A DNA stretch of 42,849 nt from Candidatus Micrarchaeota archaeon CG1_02_55_22 (GCA_001871595.1 MNVH01000031.1:1-42849), one strand, 5' to 3'. Counted from the stretch's first letter, positions 1-9,462 are shown. The notes: generated from the sequence alone by a model not told the origin. Numbers and translations: made by a program.

Positions 1-1
1 C

Positions 2-3000
2 TCGCGGACGCTAGACTTCGGCAACGGTGCCCGCGCGGTATTCGACCGCGACCTCATCGTCGACGAACGCCGCGCCAACTCTCCCACGAGCACGTTCAAC
101 GAACTCGTGGTCACCGCTGGCACGCTCGTCACCTGGTCAGCAGGCATTGTCAAACCACTCAACCTCGACTCCTCGCCCCAGCGCTCGCCGTTAAATGGCC
201 TCGAACTCACCATTCCATCGATAACCGTAGTACGCATTCCCGACGACTCACCGGTCCAGCGCGGCAACGACGGCACCACGCTCGCTTTCTTCGACGACTA
301 CTACCTACGCCTGCCTACACAGGCAAGGCAAATCACCGAGTACGGACAAAGCGGTTACAAGTCGTACGAAATACCGGCCAACGCGGCGCTGCGCCTGGTA
401 CCCCGCGAGCTATCATTCGGAGCGCAGAGTAAGGGCTTCTCTCTCCCGTTCGATGCAATCATCGTCCTCCCCGCAAACGCCGCGACAACTGAAGCGAAGG
501 ACGGCTCGCGAAAGGTTACATTCAGCCAAGCAACCAACGGGATAAGCCTTGCCGGAGAAAGGGAAATCATTGTCTCGACTGAAGCAACGATAGAAAAGAA
601 CGCGCTCACCATCCCGGCAGGCACGATTTTCTTCCCATCCGAATCACTCATCACCGCCGAAGACAAACAAACCACGATGCAGGGTGCAACAGCAACCACC
701 ACGGTGAGGCGCTTGCGCACGCCCACGCAAATCATTGTCAAGCCCGCCGAAAAAGTTACGTACTCGGAAAACAAGGACGGCTCGATTACAACGTATTCAG
801 GCACACAGGAAGTGACTTTTGGTCCGGGCACGAAAGCGCAAGTAACGCCCCAATCGATACAGTTCCTCGTGCCTGCAAACACGTACATCGAAGTCAAGCC
901 AATCGACCCCATGCTCTCAGGCAACACCGCGACATTGACTCTACCAGTAGACGCCGAGTTCTCAACCTCGCCCGACACCCGCATACTTCCACCCGGCCCG
1001 TCAGGCGAACGCGCGATAATCTATTCACCCGGACGCGTCCTCGTCGTCCAACAAGACTCGCAACTCCGCGGCACTCCCCCAACGATTACAATAACGGCTA
1101 GCACGCCGTTCGCAGCCTCGGCACCACTCGTACGGACAATTGAAACAGATAGGCGCGACACGCGATCCGTTCTGCCGCCCGGCGTGCGTTTCGCCACCCC
1201 GACGCAGACAACGCTAGTGGTGACACGCGACGCAAAGATTACGCGCGACGACCGCGGCGCAATCGTGGTAAGCACGGGCTACGACGAAGTCGTCGTCCCC
1301 GCATCAGCGCAAATCGTACAGGGCCGCGGCAACACGGCAACGCGCATCACGCTGCAAGCGAACACGCTCATCGAAGTACGACCAATAGACTACGACTACA
1401 GCCAACTCATCGGAGTGACAATGCCCTACCGCGCAATATACGCGTTGCCAGCATCCGCCCGCGCACGCCAGTCGCCCGACTCGCAGACAATAATCGTCTC
1501 CCTGCAAGGAGGAAAGCGCCTCGCCTTCGAGAACGCCAAGCTCGTTGAAACGCAGGGCCGCGCCACGCGCGTTGACGCTCCCGAGAAGACGCTGCTCTAC
1601 GTGGATAAGGACGCCACGCGCGAGAACCCGCAAGGATTCGAAATCACCCTGCCAATAGCATGGAAACTAATCCTACCTAACGAGGCAACTGTACCGACAA
1701 CGATGCCGAACACCGTGAGGCTACCGGACAAGACCTCGATAACCACTTCGTTCACGCCCCAACTCCTCGACGGAACTGGAGAATCAGGCGAAACCGGCAA
1801 CCGCAAGCGCCTCGAAATACCAGCCGGCGCAACGGTAGCATTCGGCCCGACGTCGTTCACGAGCGACGAGGAAAGGGAGAAGAACGCGGGCGGTAGCACG
1901 GGCACGCTCGCATTCAACAACCGCGAGAACTCGGGCATAATCTTGCCAGCAAACGCCAAGGTGGAATCAACAGGCGGAAGCGTTTCCGTCGTCCTCCAGC
2001 AGTGCGTCAACCTAGACGTCAAGGCAACAGCCGACGCTTACAAACTCTACGGATTACCCGCGTCAATCGGCGGCAAGGCGCAAGGCACCGTCGTCGATGC
2101 GGGCAACGGGCAGAAACAAATCGTTCTCGCTGCCGGAACGAAGGTAACGCTCGCAACATGCAACCCTGACACCGATGACTCAAAGGTAATAACGTATTAC
2201 CCCCGCACCGAGACCACGTTCTTCCTACCAACTGACACCGAGCCTGCGGACAACCCCACGCCTACTGCAAAGTTCCCAGATTGCCGCCAGCTCCAATCGT
2301 TCGGTTCGAACCTGCCGCTCGAGAGCGCAACACAACTCGACTTCCCCTCGAACTCTAAAGTATACCCCGATCCCAACGTTGAATCAGAATTATTCAAGGA
2401 CAAGAAAAAACAAGTCACAGTGGCTGCAAAGCAGCCCGTCGGAATACACTCGTGCGCCGACCCGGTGGACACCGGCAGCGCCACGCTCTCGCAGAGCGAC
2501 TTGGAGAAGCCCGCGCTCGAAATCAAGCCCTCGCCGCTCATAATCGAGATAAAATCACCCGCAAACCAGAACACCACGCAAGTATGCGTGCAAGACCTCC
2601 TTGAAGAGACGCTCGCAGTGAGCGCGAACTTCCAGCAAGGCGGGGTGCGCGGCGACTTGAAGGAGTACGTCGACCCGCGCGGCGTGGTGTGGATCGGCGG
2701 CTTCCAGTCCGGCAGCCAAGAGATAGACATCTCACCCGGCAAGCCGTGCGAATCCAACCCTTACGACATCACGGCGCGAATCCCGGAGTACAGCGATGAT
2801 TTGGACATCAACGGCTGCATCAAGGAAGAAAAGGAAATCAAGGGAGAAATCGTGTTCAACGCGCGGAGCCAGAAGGACGGCGCTACCAAACAACCCGGCG
2901 TACTGCCGGTAACTCTCAAACTCGTGAAGGGCGGCGAGTGCGCGCCCAAGCAAAGCATTGCCAACGTCCCCCAGTTCAATGACGTGTACGGCACGCAAGC

Positions 3001-6000
3001 CGACTCGATACAGTTTGCAGGCTCGACGAGCGACACGATAAAACGCCAGCTCGTATTCAAGGCGCCAAAACATGTTCGCGTCTTCGCGCTGGTGAACAAC
3101 CGCAAGGAGAGCGTTAAGTTGCGCGAAACGTGGCAACAAGCACGCCAAATCGCTTCATGCCAAGTGGACGTCCTCGCATCTTTCGGCGGAGAAACCAAGA
3201 CGAATGCAAACCAACCCGTTGACGGCCTCGTACTCGCCCCGGGAGACGCGGCGCTCGTCAAGTGCGTTTCTAACGACGTGGTTGAAGCGAGCAACGCGAA
3301 CTACGAAGTAACGGCAATTGGCCAGACTACTGGCGAAGAACAAAAGACGACGATACTCTTCAAGATGACCGTGTACCAGCCCCTCGATGCGGTGAAAGAC
3401 CTTTACCCAATCTCCCCAATAGGCGAGTTGACGGGCGCGGAAGAAACCGTTTTCACACCCGCAACCGCTGAATCCGTTGGTGCAACGGGCGCGGGAGAGA
3501 CCACGACGACGGAGACAACTACTGAAACATCAACCACCGGAACATCGCCTGAAGCAAACCCGGCAACGCCGCCAAGTACCTCGACGACAACAGCTAAGAC
3601 TGCAGCAATCGACCGCATCTCGTTCGCCGACGTTGCGGTTGAGAATATGGGCGGAGCGACGACTGAAGGCGGCCCCGGCGGAGACTCCGTACTCGTTGAC
3701 CCGGGCGTGTGGCGGTTGTGCGAGGAAAAGTTCTGCGACTCGCCGCAATTCAAACGCGCCGCCGCATCCTACGCAAACAACATCTACAATTACTTGCAAG
3801 GCCGCATGACGCCGGCTGACGAGAAGGAAAAGGTCGGCGAGAAGATTGATGCGGTTTACAAGACTACTAACGAAGGCGTGATTCGCAAGAGCTTCGTACT
3901 ACAGAAGGCGGGGCGCGACTCGATTACCGAGGCGCAACTTGATGACGCGGTACAGCAAGGCAAACCGTCCAACTGGAAGGCGAATATTCCCTTAGGCGTA
4001 AACGGTCCGGTCGAGGGCTGCGGCATCTGGTTCGGCGAGCTCGAAGTACGCTTGAAGCCGTCACCCATCCTGGGGAGCGCCGAATACGACGGCGGAGTCG
4101 ACTTCAGCCGCAAGTACCTCGACGACGCGGACGTCAAGATGACGCTCACAAAGGTGTACACGTGCGCGGACGAGCTCAACAACCTCGCGTTGCTTACCGG
4201 GCGACCCGAATTACAGGCAATAGGGCAGACTGGCTTCCTTAATCCAGAAGTATTCGTCGGACAAGAACGCGTGGAAGGCAACTCGGAAGAGTTTGGCCAG
4301 ATACTGCGCGAAATCAAGGAGGACGGCTTTAAGGGCGCCTTTGGCGCGATAACGATTGGTTCGTACCGCGACAAGCGCGATGCTGAGGACACGGAGACCG
4401 CTCAACAGTTATACGAAGCGCTCTACAACCAGCGGCTCGACGAGAACACCGAGATGAGCGACTCGCTCTACGACGGCACGGACGCGGCGGGTTGGTGCGT
4501 TGGCAAGGGCGCGGCAATCACGGCCAAGCTCGGCGGAGTAATGCTTACCGAGTCGCTTACAGTCGCAGCGATATCTATTGCATTAATAGCAACAGGCGCA
4601 GGATCTGTTCCGGGAATATTGGGCGCGGGCGCGGCCGTAGATGCGGTGCCAATCGGCACAAGGCTCGCCGCGTTCGGTAAGCAACTCGCACGAAGTTACA
4701 CGCGCGCACTAGCGAATTGCGGAGCTATAGGCGTTGGCGCGGGCGTTGGTTCTATTGGAGGCACGGGCGGCAACACGGTGTGCCAAGCGGTCAACGCGTG
4801 CATTTACTCTGAAGTATTCGACGCGGCCACATTCGGAATCGGTAGTACACTGAACTTGGGCGTCGGACCAGAGGGCGTCAAGGCCGCTGAAGCAGGCCTG
4901 CGCAACACGGCAACGCAACCGTTACTGCGCGGTTCTGTTGGCTCGGTACGCGGTTATTTGGGCGTCGCTGGCGCTACTACCGTAATCACGGGCGGTATAC
5001 GCGGCCTTGAAGCGGTTACCGCGCTCAAGCCCGGCCACGCCGTGCCCGTTGCAGTCCGCGCGGTGCGCGTCACGCAAGAAGTTGCACGCGCCGGACTACG
5101 CAGCCAGTTCGTACAACGCGCGGTCCAGCAAGGCGCGTCAGCCGGAGCGGCCAACGCGTGGCTTGAACAATTCGTGAACGACTATCCGCGGTACACCCGG
5201 TTGTACGCCTCGCGCGCAGCGCGAAACCCGGGCGTAACAGCGACACAGTACGCCTTGCGCAGCGCGGGGCTTGAGGCGGGCAGAATCGCAGGACTGCCTG
5301 CAGGCGAGAGCGCCGCACTTACCGCTGCTGCCAGCGATGGAGCAGTGCTCACCCAGATGGAGCCCGTTGTCGCGCCGTTCGTGCGCGAGTACGGACAGGC
5401 AATAGCACTGCAGGTAAAAGCAGCGTTCGGAGACGCCAAGCCTCCTTGGTCGGCGAGTACCACTTACGCGCAAGAATTCGATTCCCGAATAGCTAGTGGC
5501 ATTGCACCGCAACAAGCGATGGAGGAATTAGCAGACCAGTACAACACTTTCAGGCGCGGCAACGAACTTGCCGGGTTCGAGGTAACCCGGGACGGGTACA
5601 TCTCGGGTGCGGCAACGCACGACGACATACTCTCACGGTTCGCCGACCCGGCCACCGGTTTGGATGACTTGACGAAGCTTGACGACTTGCTGGTGCAAGC
5701 GAGGGCTTACACAGTACCTGCATTGCCCGGCGGAGCGCCGGATACCGCAGCTCAGGACTATTTAGATGATGTGGTACGCCAGCTTGTTGAGCGCCGAACG
5801 GCGGTTACCGACGCTGCTTCGCCGGCTTTCGTACAGGCGTCCGAACGAGAGTTCGTACAACTCATGCAACCTAAATATATTTCATCCACCGGTGCAACCG
5901 CTCCGATTACGGTGGCGGAAGCGATGACGATAATGGAGGGCCAAGTCTCAAAGAACGGTTTCTTCAACCGCTTGAAGGTCAAGTGGGGCAACTTGAACAA

Positions 6001-6640
6001 GAAGGCAGCCGGCACCACGCTGGCCTCGCTTGCAGTGTCGCTGTTATTCCACGCGGAAGTCCGTCCAGTCGCTGCGCACACGTTGCCGCCGCTTGACTCG
6101 TTTATTGTGGCAACGCAGTCGCAACCGTTCCGCAAGGGCATTGGCGTTATGCAGACCGCCCCGTTGCCGAGCATTACTTTTGGTTGCGAGATCAACAGCA
6201 ATGTTGACCCGACGGCGGAAGCGATTTACTGCGGGCCCAAGCTGATCGACTTGTCCAAGTCGTGCGAGTACGAAAGCGGCCGAGGCATATGCCTGATTTA
6301 CGGCAAGAAGCCGAACGGCCGGTACTTCCTGACAACTGTACTTACCAAGGGAGCGACGTCGTCCTCGGCGGTGACTGCAACAACATCGTCGAGCGTGACA
6401 CCTGCATCGCGCAGCACGCGCGCGCCAACTCCAGAGAAACCAAAGGAAGCGGTTCAAGACGGGCAGACTACCGTGCTTGGTCCGGCTGCAGGCGAGTTAT
6501 TCAGGTCCATGTTCCGGCCCGACGACCGAATAGTTACCCCCGTGCTTCTTGGACGCGCCAAGGTAATACCGTACAATGCTGGCACGCCAGTACCAACCGA
6601 GCCGTTGCCGCCGGACGCGGAGGCGGGCACAACCGGGTAG
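2..6640 (+). CDS. Giant surface/secreted protein, 5'-truncated by window edge
   Basis: The frame is open to the left edge, so the true start lies outside; the first possible internal start is the GTG at 107. At least 2,177 residues follow. Residues about 85-680 (counted from 107) carry roughly a dozen short motifs of the form hydrophobic-P-A-(N/G/S)-(A/T), such as IPANA, LPANA, IPAGT and VPANT, between alternating beta-type segments, suggesting a repetitive beta fold. Two larger units share ANT(Y/L)IEV(K/R)PID. Cysteines appear after about residue 640. A Thr/Ser/Pro linker lies at about 1128-1165, then a charged helical domain with paired cysteines to about 1460, an Ala/Gly-rich hydrophobic stretch (about 1465-1660), and a short hydrophobic segment near 1975. 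I recognise no catalytic motif or named family. Giant exported proteins of this style are known in DPANN archaea; surface location is inferred from composition. Upstream domains, including any signal peptide, cannot be seen. Confidence 0.85.
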   Translation, partial: SRTLDFGNGARAVFDRDLIVDERRANSPTSTFNELVVTAGTLVTWSAGIVKPLNLDSSPQRSPLNGLELTIPSITVVRIPDDSPVQRGNDGTTLAFFDDYYLRLPTQARQITEYGQSGYKSYEIPANAALRLVPRELSFGAQSKGFSLPFDAIIVLPANAATTEAKDGSRKVTFSQATNGISLAGEREIIVSTEATIEKNALTIPAGTIFFPSESLITAEDKQTTMQGATATTTVRRLRTPTQIIVKPAEKVTYSENKDGSITTYSGTQEVTFGPGTKAQVTPQSIQFLVPANTYIEVKPIDPMLSGNTATLTLPVDAEFSTSPDTRILPPGPSGERAIIYSPGRVLVVQQDSQLRGTPPTITITASTPFAASAPLVRTIETDRRDTRSVLPPGVRFATPTQTTLVVTRDAKITRDDRGAIVVSTGYDEVVVPASAQIVQGRGNTATRITLQANTLIEVRPIDYDYSQLIGVTMPYRAIYALPASARARQSPDSQTIIVSLQGGKRLAFENAKLVETQGRATRVDAPEKTLLYVDKDATRENPQGFEITLPIAWKLILPNEATVPTTMPNTVRLPDKTSITTSFTPQLLDGTGESGETGNRKRLEIPAGATVAFGPTSFTSDEEREKNAGGSTGTLAFNNRENSGIILPANAKVESTGGSVSVVLQQCVNLDVKATADAYKLYGLPASIGGKAQGTVVDAGNGQKQIVLAAGTKVTLATCNPDTDDSKVITYYPRTETTFFLPTDTEPADNPTPTAKFPDCRQLQSFGSNLPLESATQLDFPSNSKVYPDPNVESELFKDKKKQVTVAAKQPVGIHSCADPVDTGSATLSQSDLEKPALEIKPSPLIIEIKSPANQNTTQVCVQDLLEETLAVSANFQQGGVRGDLKEYVDPRGVVWIGGFQSGSQEIDISPGKPCESNPYDITARIPEYSDDLDINGCIKEEKEIKGEIVFNARSQKDGATKQPGVLPVTLKLVKGGECAPKQSIANVPQFNDVYGTQADSIQFAGSTSDTIKRQLVFKAPKHVRVFALVNNRKESVKLRETWQQARQIASCQVDVLASFGGETKTNANQPVDGLVLAPGDAALVKCVSNDVVEASNANYEVTAIGQTTGEEQKTTILFKMTVYQPLDAVKDLYPISPIGELTGAEETVFTPATAESVGATGAGETTTTETTTETSTTGTSPEANPATPPSTSTTTAKTAAIDRISFADVAVENMGGATTEGGPGGDSVLVDPGVWRLCEEKFCDSPQFKRAAASYANNIYNYLQGRMTPADEKEKVGEKIDAVYKTTNEGVIRKSFVLQKAGRDSITEAQLDDAVQQGKPSNWKANIPLGVNGPVEGCGIWFGELEVRLKPSPILGSAEYDGGVDFSRKYLDDADVKMTLTKVYTCADELNNLALLTGRPELQAIGQTGFLNPEVFVGQERVEGNSEEFGQILREIKEDGFKGAFGAITIGSYRDKRDAEDTETAQQLYEALYNQRLDENTEMSDSLYDGTDAAGWCVGKGAAITAKLGGVMLTESLTVAAISIALIATGAGSVPGILGAGAAVDAVPIGTRLAAFGKQLARSYTRALANCGAIGVGAGVGSIGGTGGNTVCQAVNACIYSEVFDAATFGIGSTLNLGVGPEGVKAAEAGLRNTATQPLLRGSVGSVRGYLGVAGATTVITGGIRGLEAVTALKPGHAVPVAVRAVRVTQEVARAGLRSQFVQRAVQQGASAGAANAWLEQFVNDYPRYTRLYASRAARNPGVTATQYALRSAGLEAGRIAGLPAGESAALTAAASDGAVLTQMEPVVAPFVREYGQAIALQVKAAFGDAKPPWSASTTYAQEFDSRIASGIAPQQAMEELADQYNTFRRGNELAGFEVTRDGYISGAATHDDILSRFADPATGLDDLTKLDDLLVQARAYTVPALPGGAPDTAAQDYLDDVVRQLVERRTAVTDAASPAFVQASEREFVQLMQPKYISSTGATAPITVAEAMTIMEGQVSKNGFFNRLKVKWGNLNKKAAGTTLASLAVSLLFHAEVRPVAAHTLPPLDSFIVATQSQPFRKGIGVMQTAPLPSITFGCEINSNVDPTAEAIYCGPKLIDLSKSCEYESGRGICLIYGKKPNGRYFLTTVLTKGATSSSAVTATTSSSVTPASRSTRAPTPEKPKEAVQDGQTTVLGPAAGELFRSMFRPDDRIVTPVLLGRAKVIPYNAGTPVPTEPLPPDAEAGTTG

Positions 6641-6690
6641 AAGAGTTGAAATGGATGCGTGATGTAATTGGTTCTTGGATGTGATTTGGC

Positions 6691-7254
6691 TTGAAGCTTT
6701 CCGGGATATTGTTATTTTTGGTAATCCTCTTGGCCGTGGCGTACGGGGTTTACTGGTATGCGCAAGGCGAGGGCGACCGAGTTGCTGCTGACGCGCGCGG
6801 CTATCTGGGGAAAAACAAGGCTTCGGCGTTGAAGTACAACGATAACGTGTACGGTTTCTCGTTTGAGTACCCTGACGGTTACGATATTGGGACGGATTCG
6901 GTTGAAGGGTTCCGCGCGTATTTCTCGGCCGGTGAAGAAGGCGAGTTCCCGGAACTGTTCACCGTGCTCGTTGGGCCAGAGGACGACGCTTCAGGAATGG
7001 AGGCCGAGTTCAAGTCGATTGAAAACGTTTCATCGTTCAGGAAGTTCAACGCGCGGGAAGGCACGGCCATGGTGGTAGCATACAACTATACGCCGGATTA
7101 CTCTTACGAGACGCTTTTCTACCGCCAGGCGTATTATCCGTGCAGTTTTGTTAACGGTTCGCGGTACGGTGCGTTGTTGACCGCAATGATACCGCAAACG
7201 TACGCCGCCGACGTAAAGGTCGCTGACTTGTTCGTCGAGTCCTTCGAGTGCTGA
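6691..7254 (+). CDS. Membrane-anchored extracytoplasmic protein
   Basis: 187 residues with a TTG start; an in-frame TGA lies only 6 bases upstream, so no earlier start exists. One N-terminal membrane segment (about residues 4-22, very hydrophobic) is followed by a soluble domain opening with YGFSFEYPDGY. That phrase is typical of PsbP/DUF1795-like secreted domains in bacteria and archaea. Two cysteines (near Y-P-C-S-F and the penultimate-region S-F-E-C) could form a disulfide outside the cell. The gene follows the giant surface protein by 50 bases and abuts the DUF424 gene, so co-transcription with either is possible. The family call is weak; the topology (single N-terminal anchor, outside domain) is the firmer statement. 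Confidence 0.7.
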   Translation: MKLSGILLFLVILLAVAYGVYWYAQGEGDRVAADARGYLGKNKASALKYNDNVYGFSFEYPDGYDIGTDSVEGFRAYFSAGEEGEFPELFTVLVGPEDDASGMEAEFKSIENVSSFRKFNAREGTAMVVAYNYTPDYSYETLFYRQAYYPCSFVNGSRYGALLTAMIPQTYAADVKVADLFVESFEC

Positions 7255-7259
7255 AAAAA

Positions 7260-7568
7260 ATGTACGCGAAACTGCACGAGAAGGATTACAAGGGATTCAA
7301 GCGCCGAGTCGTCGCGGTGTGCGACGCCAAGCTCTTGGGAAAAATTTTTGAGAGCAACGGCCACGTGCTCGACTTGAAGGCGTACCGCTCTTTCTACGAG
7401 GGCGAACGCGTTACGGTTACGCGTTTGGGTGAAATGCTTGAAGGAATAGAGAACGTCAACCTTATTGGAGAGAAGTCTATCGAGGCCGCGTCGAAACACA
7501 TCAAGGTATCTTTAGAGAAGGCGCGAATAATCGGCGGCGTGCCCCACCTCCAGTACTACAAGCTCTAG
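7260..7568 (+). CDS. DUF424 family archaeal protein
   Basis: About 102 residues. The pattern MYAKLHEKD...VVAVCDAKLLGKIFE...(N)LIGEKSIEAA...IIGGVPHLQYYKL matches the archaeal DUF424 family (Tudor-like fold), including the near-invariant CD-x-x-LLGK segment and the C-terminal GGVPH. Function is unproven; the family is widespread in archaea and a link with translation or RNA has been suggested by genome context. I chose the ATG at 7260 because family members usually begin M-Y/I-x-K-L; a GTG at 7248 is in frame and would overlap the upstream gene by 7 bases. With ATG 7260 the upstream stop codon ends 5 bases before the start, so translation coupling is likely. Confidence 0.85.
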   Translation: MYAKLHEKDYKGFKRRVVAVCDAKLLGKIFESNGHVLDLKAYRSFYEGERVTVTRLGEMLEGIENVNLIGEKSIEAASKHIKVSLEKARIIGGVPHLQYYKL

Positions 7569-7576
7569 CCAAAAGA

Positions 7577-7585
7577 CTTTTATAC
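7577..7585 (+). promoter_or_regulatory. TATA box for vapBC
   Basis: CTTTTATAC is centred 26 bases before the ATG at 7607. This spacing puts the predicted transcription start on the start codon itself, so the transcript would be leaderless. Confidence 0.6.
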
Positions 7586-7606
7586 GCATAAACATAAGTA
7601 ATACAT

Positions 7607-7792
7607 ATGAAGGTCAGGACTACGTTGATGCTGGACGAAGCAGTGCTGCGAAAGCTCCAATCCGAAACGGATAATATGAGCGCGTTCGTGAACAAATCGC
7701 TGCGTGAATCGTTGTTCGGCTCGAAACAATCAATGCTCGGGGCACTGAAGGGCCGGGTCAGCGGCGCGGACAAGACCGAGGACGACGACTGA
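7607..7792 (+). CDS. VapB-like antitoxin, ribbon-helix-helix
   Basis: 61 residues. The N-terminus KVRTTLMLDEAVLRKLQ followed by a helix with SAFVNKSLRESLF fits a ribbon-helix-helix DNA-binding fold: one beta-strand, then two helices. The acidic tail (KTEDDD) is typical of the flexible toxin-binding end of VapB antitoxins. Its stop codon TGA overlaps the start of the PIN-domain gene by one base (TGATG), the usual antitoxin-first arrangement that couples translation. It likely represses its own TATA-driven promoter with the toxin as co-repressor; this is inference from the family. Placement in a precise VapB subfamily is not possible by eye. Confidence 0.75.
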   Translation: MKVRTTLMLDEAVLRKLQSETDNMSAFVNKSLRESLFGSKQSMLGALKGRVSGADKTEDDD

Positions 7793-8160
7793 TGGCATTC
7801 TTGCTTGACTCCTACGCATGGCTCGAGTACTTTGGCGGAAACGGAGAGTACGCCAAGTATGCTGAGTCGGAGGAGCCGCCTTTCACCGCTGCAAGCTCGT
7901 TGACAGAAATAGTACGTGCTTTCACCCGAAAGAAGGTTTCGACCAAAAAAGCCGAGGAATTAATCCGTTTTGTTACCGAACGCAGCGTTATACTGCCATT
8001 AGAGAAGGACGACGCAATCAAGGCAGGGCTTTTAGCGGAAGAGTTCGGCCTGCACTTCTCGGATGCGCTGATTTACGCGTTCGCATCTAATGATCGAAGG
8101 CTAGTTACAGGCGACGCGCACTTCAAGGGACTACCATTCGTCGAGTTCGTTCAAGCCTAA
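7792..8160 (+). CDS. VapC-like PIN-domain ribonuclease toxin
   Basis: 122 residues, usual VapC length. The acidic metal-binding set of PIN nucleases is complete: D6 in FLLDSYAWLEYF, E39 in SLTEIVRAF, D91 in HFSDALIYA, and D108 in VTGDAHFKGL. PIN toxins cut tRNA or rRNA with Mg2+ or Mn2+; the substrate here is unknown. It begins on the last base of the antitoxin stop codon and both are expressed from one promoter. No sign of decay. A stand-alone housekeeping PIN protein is unlikely given the small partner gene directly upstream. Confidence 0.88.
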   Translation: MAFLLDSYAWLEYFGGNGEYAKYAESEEPPFTAASSLTEIVRAFTRKKVSTKKAEELIRFVTERSVILPLEKDDAIKAGLLAEEFGLHFSDALIYAFASNDRRLVTGDAHFKGLPFVEFVQA

Positions 8161-8165
8161 CGCGC

Positions 8166-8175
8166 TTTTTATATT
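8166..8175 (+). promoter_or_regulatory. TATA box for the small membrane protein gene at 8197
   Basis: TTTTTATATT is centred 26 bases before the ATG at 8197. A short inverted repeat (GACGC...GCGTC) lies between the box and the start codon and could be an operator, but it is only 5 bp per arm. Confidence 0.6.
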
Positions 8176-8196
8176 GACGCGTGATGTTATGCGTCT

Positions 8197-8664
8197 ATGC
8201 GGGCTTCGTTCGTGTTGAGCATCACGGCATTCTTCTTCATAGCATTCGGCTTCTTCGTGCTCGGTGCGTCCGGCACTGGCACGCCGGACGTGCCGCTTGC
8301 GTACGGTTACTCTATTGGACAATACGGCGCTGACGCAGGGCACCCGGACTTGCTCGGCGTGCTTAACGCGTTCTTCTTTGTATTCACTGCATCCTTGTTG
8401 TTTTTCGGTTTCGGCGGCATTCCCGCTCTAGCCTACGAAGCGGCAAAGTACGCCTCGTTCTCGGCGCACGGGCTGAGTTGGTACGCGTTGCTATACTTTT
8501 TCCCCCAGCTCTTGGCGTGCTATTGCGGCACTCTCCTTGCGGCAAGGCAGGCGGACGGAACGCTGGATTGGGTTGTTGGCAAGAAAGCCGTGCTCTACCT
8601 AACCCTGGCTTTTCTGGTAACGCTGCTTTTGTACTTCAGCAGGCCGTTCCTGCTAGCGCAATAA
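8197..8664 (+). CDS. Small integral membrane protein, four predicted TM helices
   Basis: 155 residues. Hydrophobic blocks lie at about 5-24, 52-74, 94-112 and 127-150, with a polar loop rich in Gly, Asp and Tyr after the first helix (YGYSIGQYGADAGHPD) that probably lies outside. The start ATG matches the leaderless position set by the TATA box. I considered a SpoIIM-like relationship from the FGFGGIPALAYEA segment but cannot support it. It heads a run of small membrane proteins, each with no recognisable enzyme motif. Confidence 0.75.
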   Translation: MRASFVLSITAFFFIAFGFFVLGASGTGTPDVPLAYGYSIGQYGADAGHPDLLGVLNAFFFVFTASLLFFGFGGIPALAYEAAKYASFSAHGLSWYALLYFFPQLLACYCGTLLAARQADGTLDWVVGKKAVLYLTLAFLVTLLLYFSRPFLLAQ

Positions 8665-8666
8665 CC

Positions 8667-8675
8667 GTTAAAAAG
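8667..8675 (+). promoter_or_regulatory. TATA box for the gene at 8696
   Basis: GTTAAAAAG is centred 25 bases before the ATG at 8696, again predicting a leaderless message. It begins three bases after the stop codon of the preceding gene. Confidence 0.5.
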
Positions 8676-8695
8676 CGGGGAAGCGTTAACTCGTT

Positions 8696-9160
8696 ATGGT
8701 GGTTCTTGTCGCGGCCGACGTGTTCGGCCTCTTCGACACTATTAACGACTTGTCGTTCGTGATAAAGCTCATCGCGTTCGCCTACTTGACGTTCTATTTG
8801 TACATCACTTTCGCCGAAAACATGCCCCTCTTCGGCCTCTCCGAAATCATTTTAGGCTATTTGTTGATGTTCCACGCGCCAGTAATCGTCTCACTCGGCC
8901 TCATCGTGCTCTTCGTCATGTTTGGCGGAATGCTACAGATGAACCTGCAGATGGGCCTCGAGCAAGCCGTCCGCGGCGGACAACAGATTCAAGAGATGGA
9001 GCGACAAGAGGCATTCCAGCGAAAAGTGCAGTCGGGCGCCGCGCTCAACGCGCAGGAGCAGCAGATGTACGCCGAGATGCAGGCCCAGCAGCAGATGCAG
9101 CAAGGCTACCAGAACTCGATGCTGCAAGTGCGCAGCGGCGGAAACTTTGGCGGTTATTGA
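8696..9160 (+). CDS. Two/three-TM protein with Gln/Met-rich cytoplasmic tail
   Basis: 154 residues. The first 80 residues hold two strong hydrophobic segments (about 20-43 and 47-80, the second possibly two closely packed helices). Residues about 85-140 form a long helix rich in Gln, Met and Glu (QQIQEMERQEAFQRK, then AEMQAQQQMQQ), a likely coiled coil for self-association or partner binding. The tail ends SGGNFGGY. No enzyme motif. The next gene starts one base after its stop, so the two are co-translated. Confidence 0.75.
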   Translation: MVVLVAADVFGLFDTINDLSFVIKLIAFAYLTFYLYITFAENMPLFGLSEIILGYLLMFHAPVIVSLGLIVLFVMFGGMLQMNLQMGLEQAVRGGQQIQEMERQEAFQRKVQSGAALNAQEQQMYAEMQAQQQMQQGYQNSMLQVRSGGNFGGY

Positions 9161-9161
9161 A

Positions 9162-9443
9162 ATGGGCTTGTTCGACGACATTATATTGTACGGTAACCTG
9201 CTTTGGTATGCGGTTCTGGTCTACGTTGCGTACTGGCTTTACAATTGGTCGAAGGAAAAGCTCGGCTTTTCGCAAGTGCTAGTATTCGTCGTTGCCGGCC
9301 TCTTAATCTACTTCCTCGTCATCGAGCACCCCATCATCGGGGCGTTCGGCGTGATTACGTGGATAATTATTTCAGGCGGGTTACTACTCGTGCTCGGAAT
9401 GTTCCCGAGCCTTTACATGCTCTTGAAAGGGCACAGGCAATAG
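9162..9443 (+). CDS. Small three-TM membrane protein
   Basis: About 93 residues beginning MGLFDDIILYG. Three hydrophobic helices cover almost the whole protein (about 10-26, 37-54, 58-84) with a short positively charged loop (NWSKEKLGF) that predicts its inside face. I chose ATG 9162 over the in-frame TTG at 9147 because the TTG lies inside the previous coding region and the ATG follows that gene's stop by one base. Function unknown; third member of the small membrane protein run. Confidence 0.72.
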   Translation: MGLFDDIILYGNLLWYAVLVYVAYWLYNWSKEKLGFSQVLVFVVAGLLIYFLVIEHPIIGAFGVITWIIISGGLLLVLGMFPSLYMLLKGHRQ

Positions 9444-9462
9444 TTTTTGGGGGGTTAATAAA

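Noticed and set aside
355-6457. Many minus-strand and off-frame open frames under the giant gene
   Set aside because: They mirror the high-GC coding frame of the giant protein, lack promoters and show no protein-like pattern.
9147-9161. TTG start for the three-TM protein
   Set aside because: It is inside the previous gene; ATG 9162 right after the stop is simpler.
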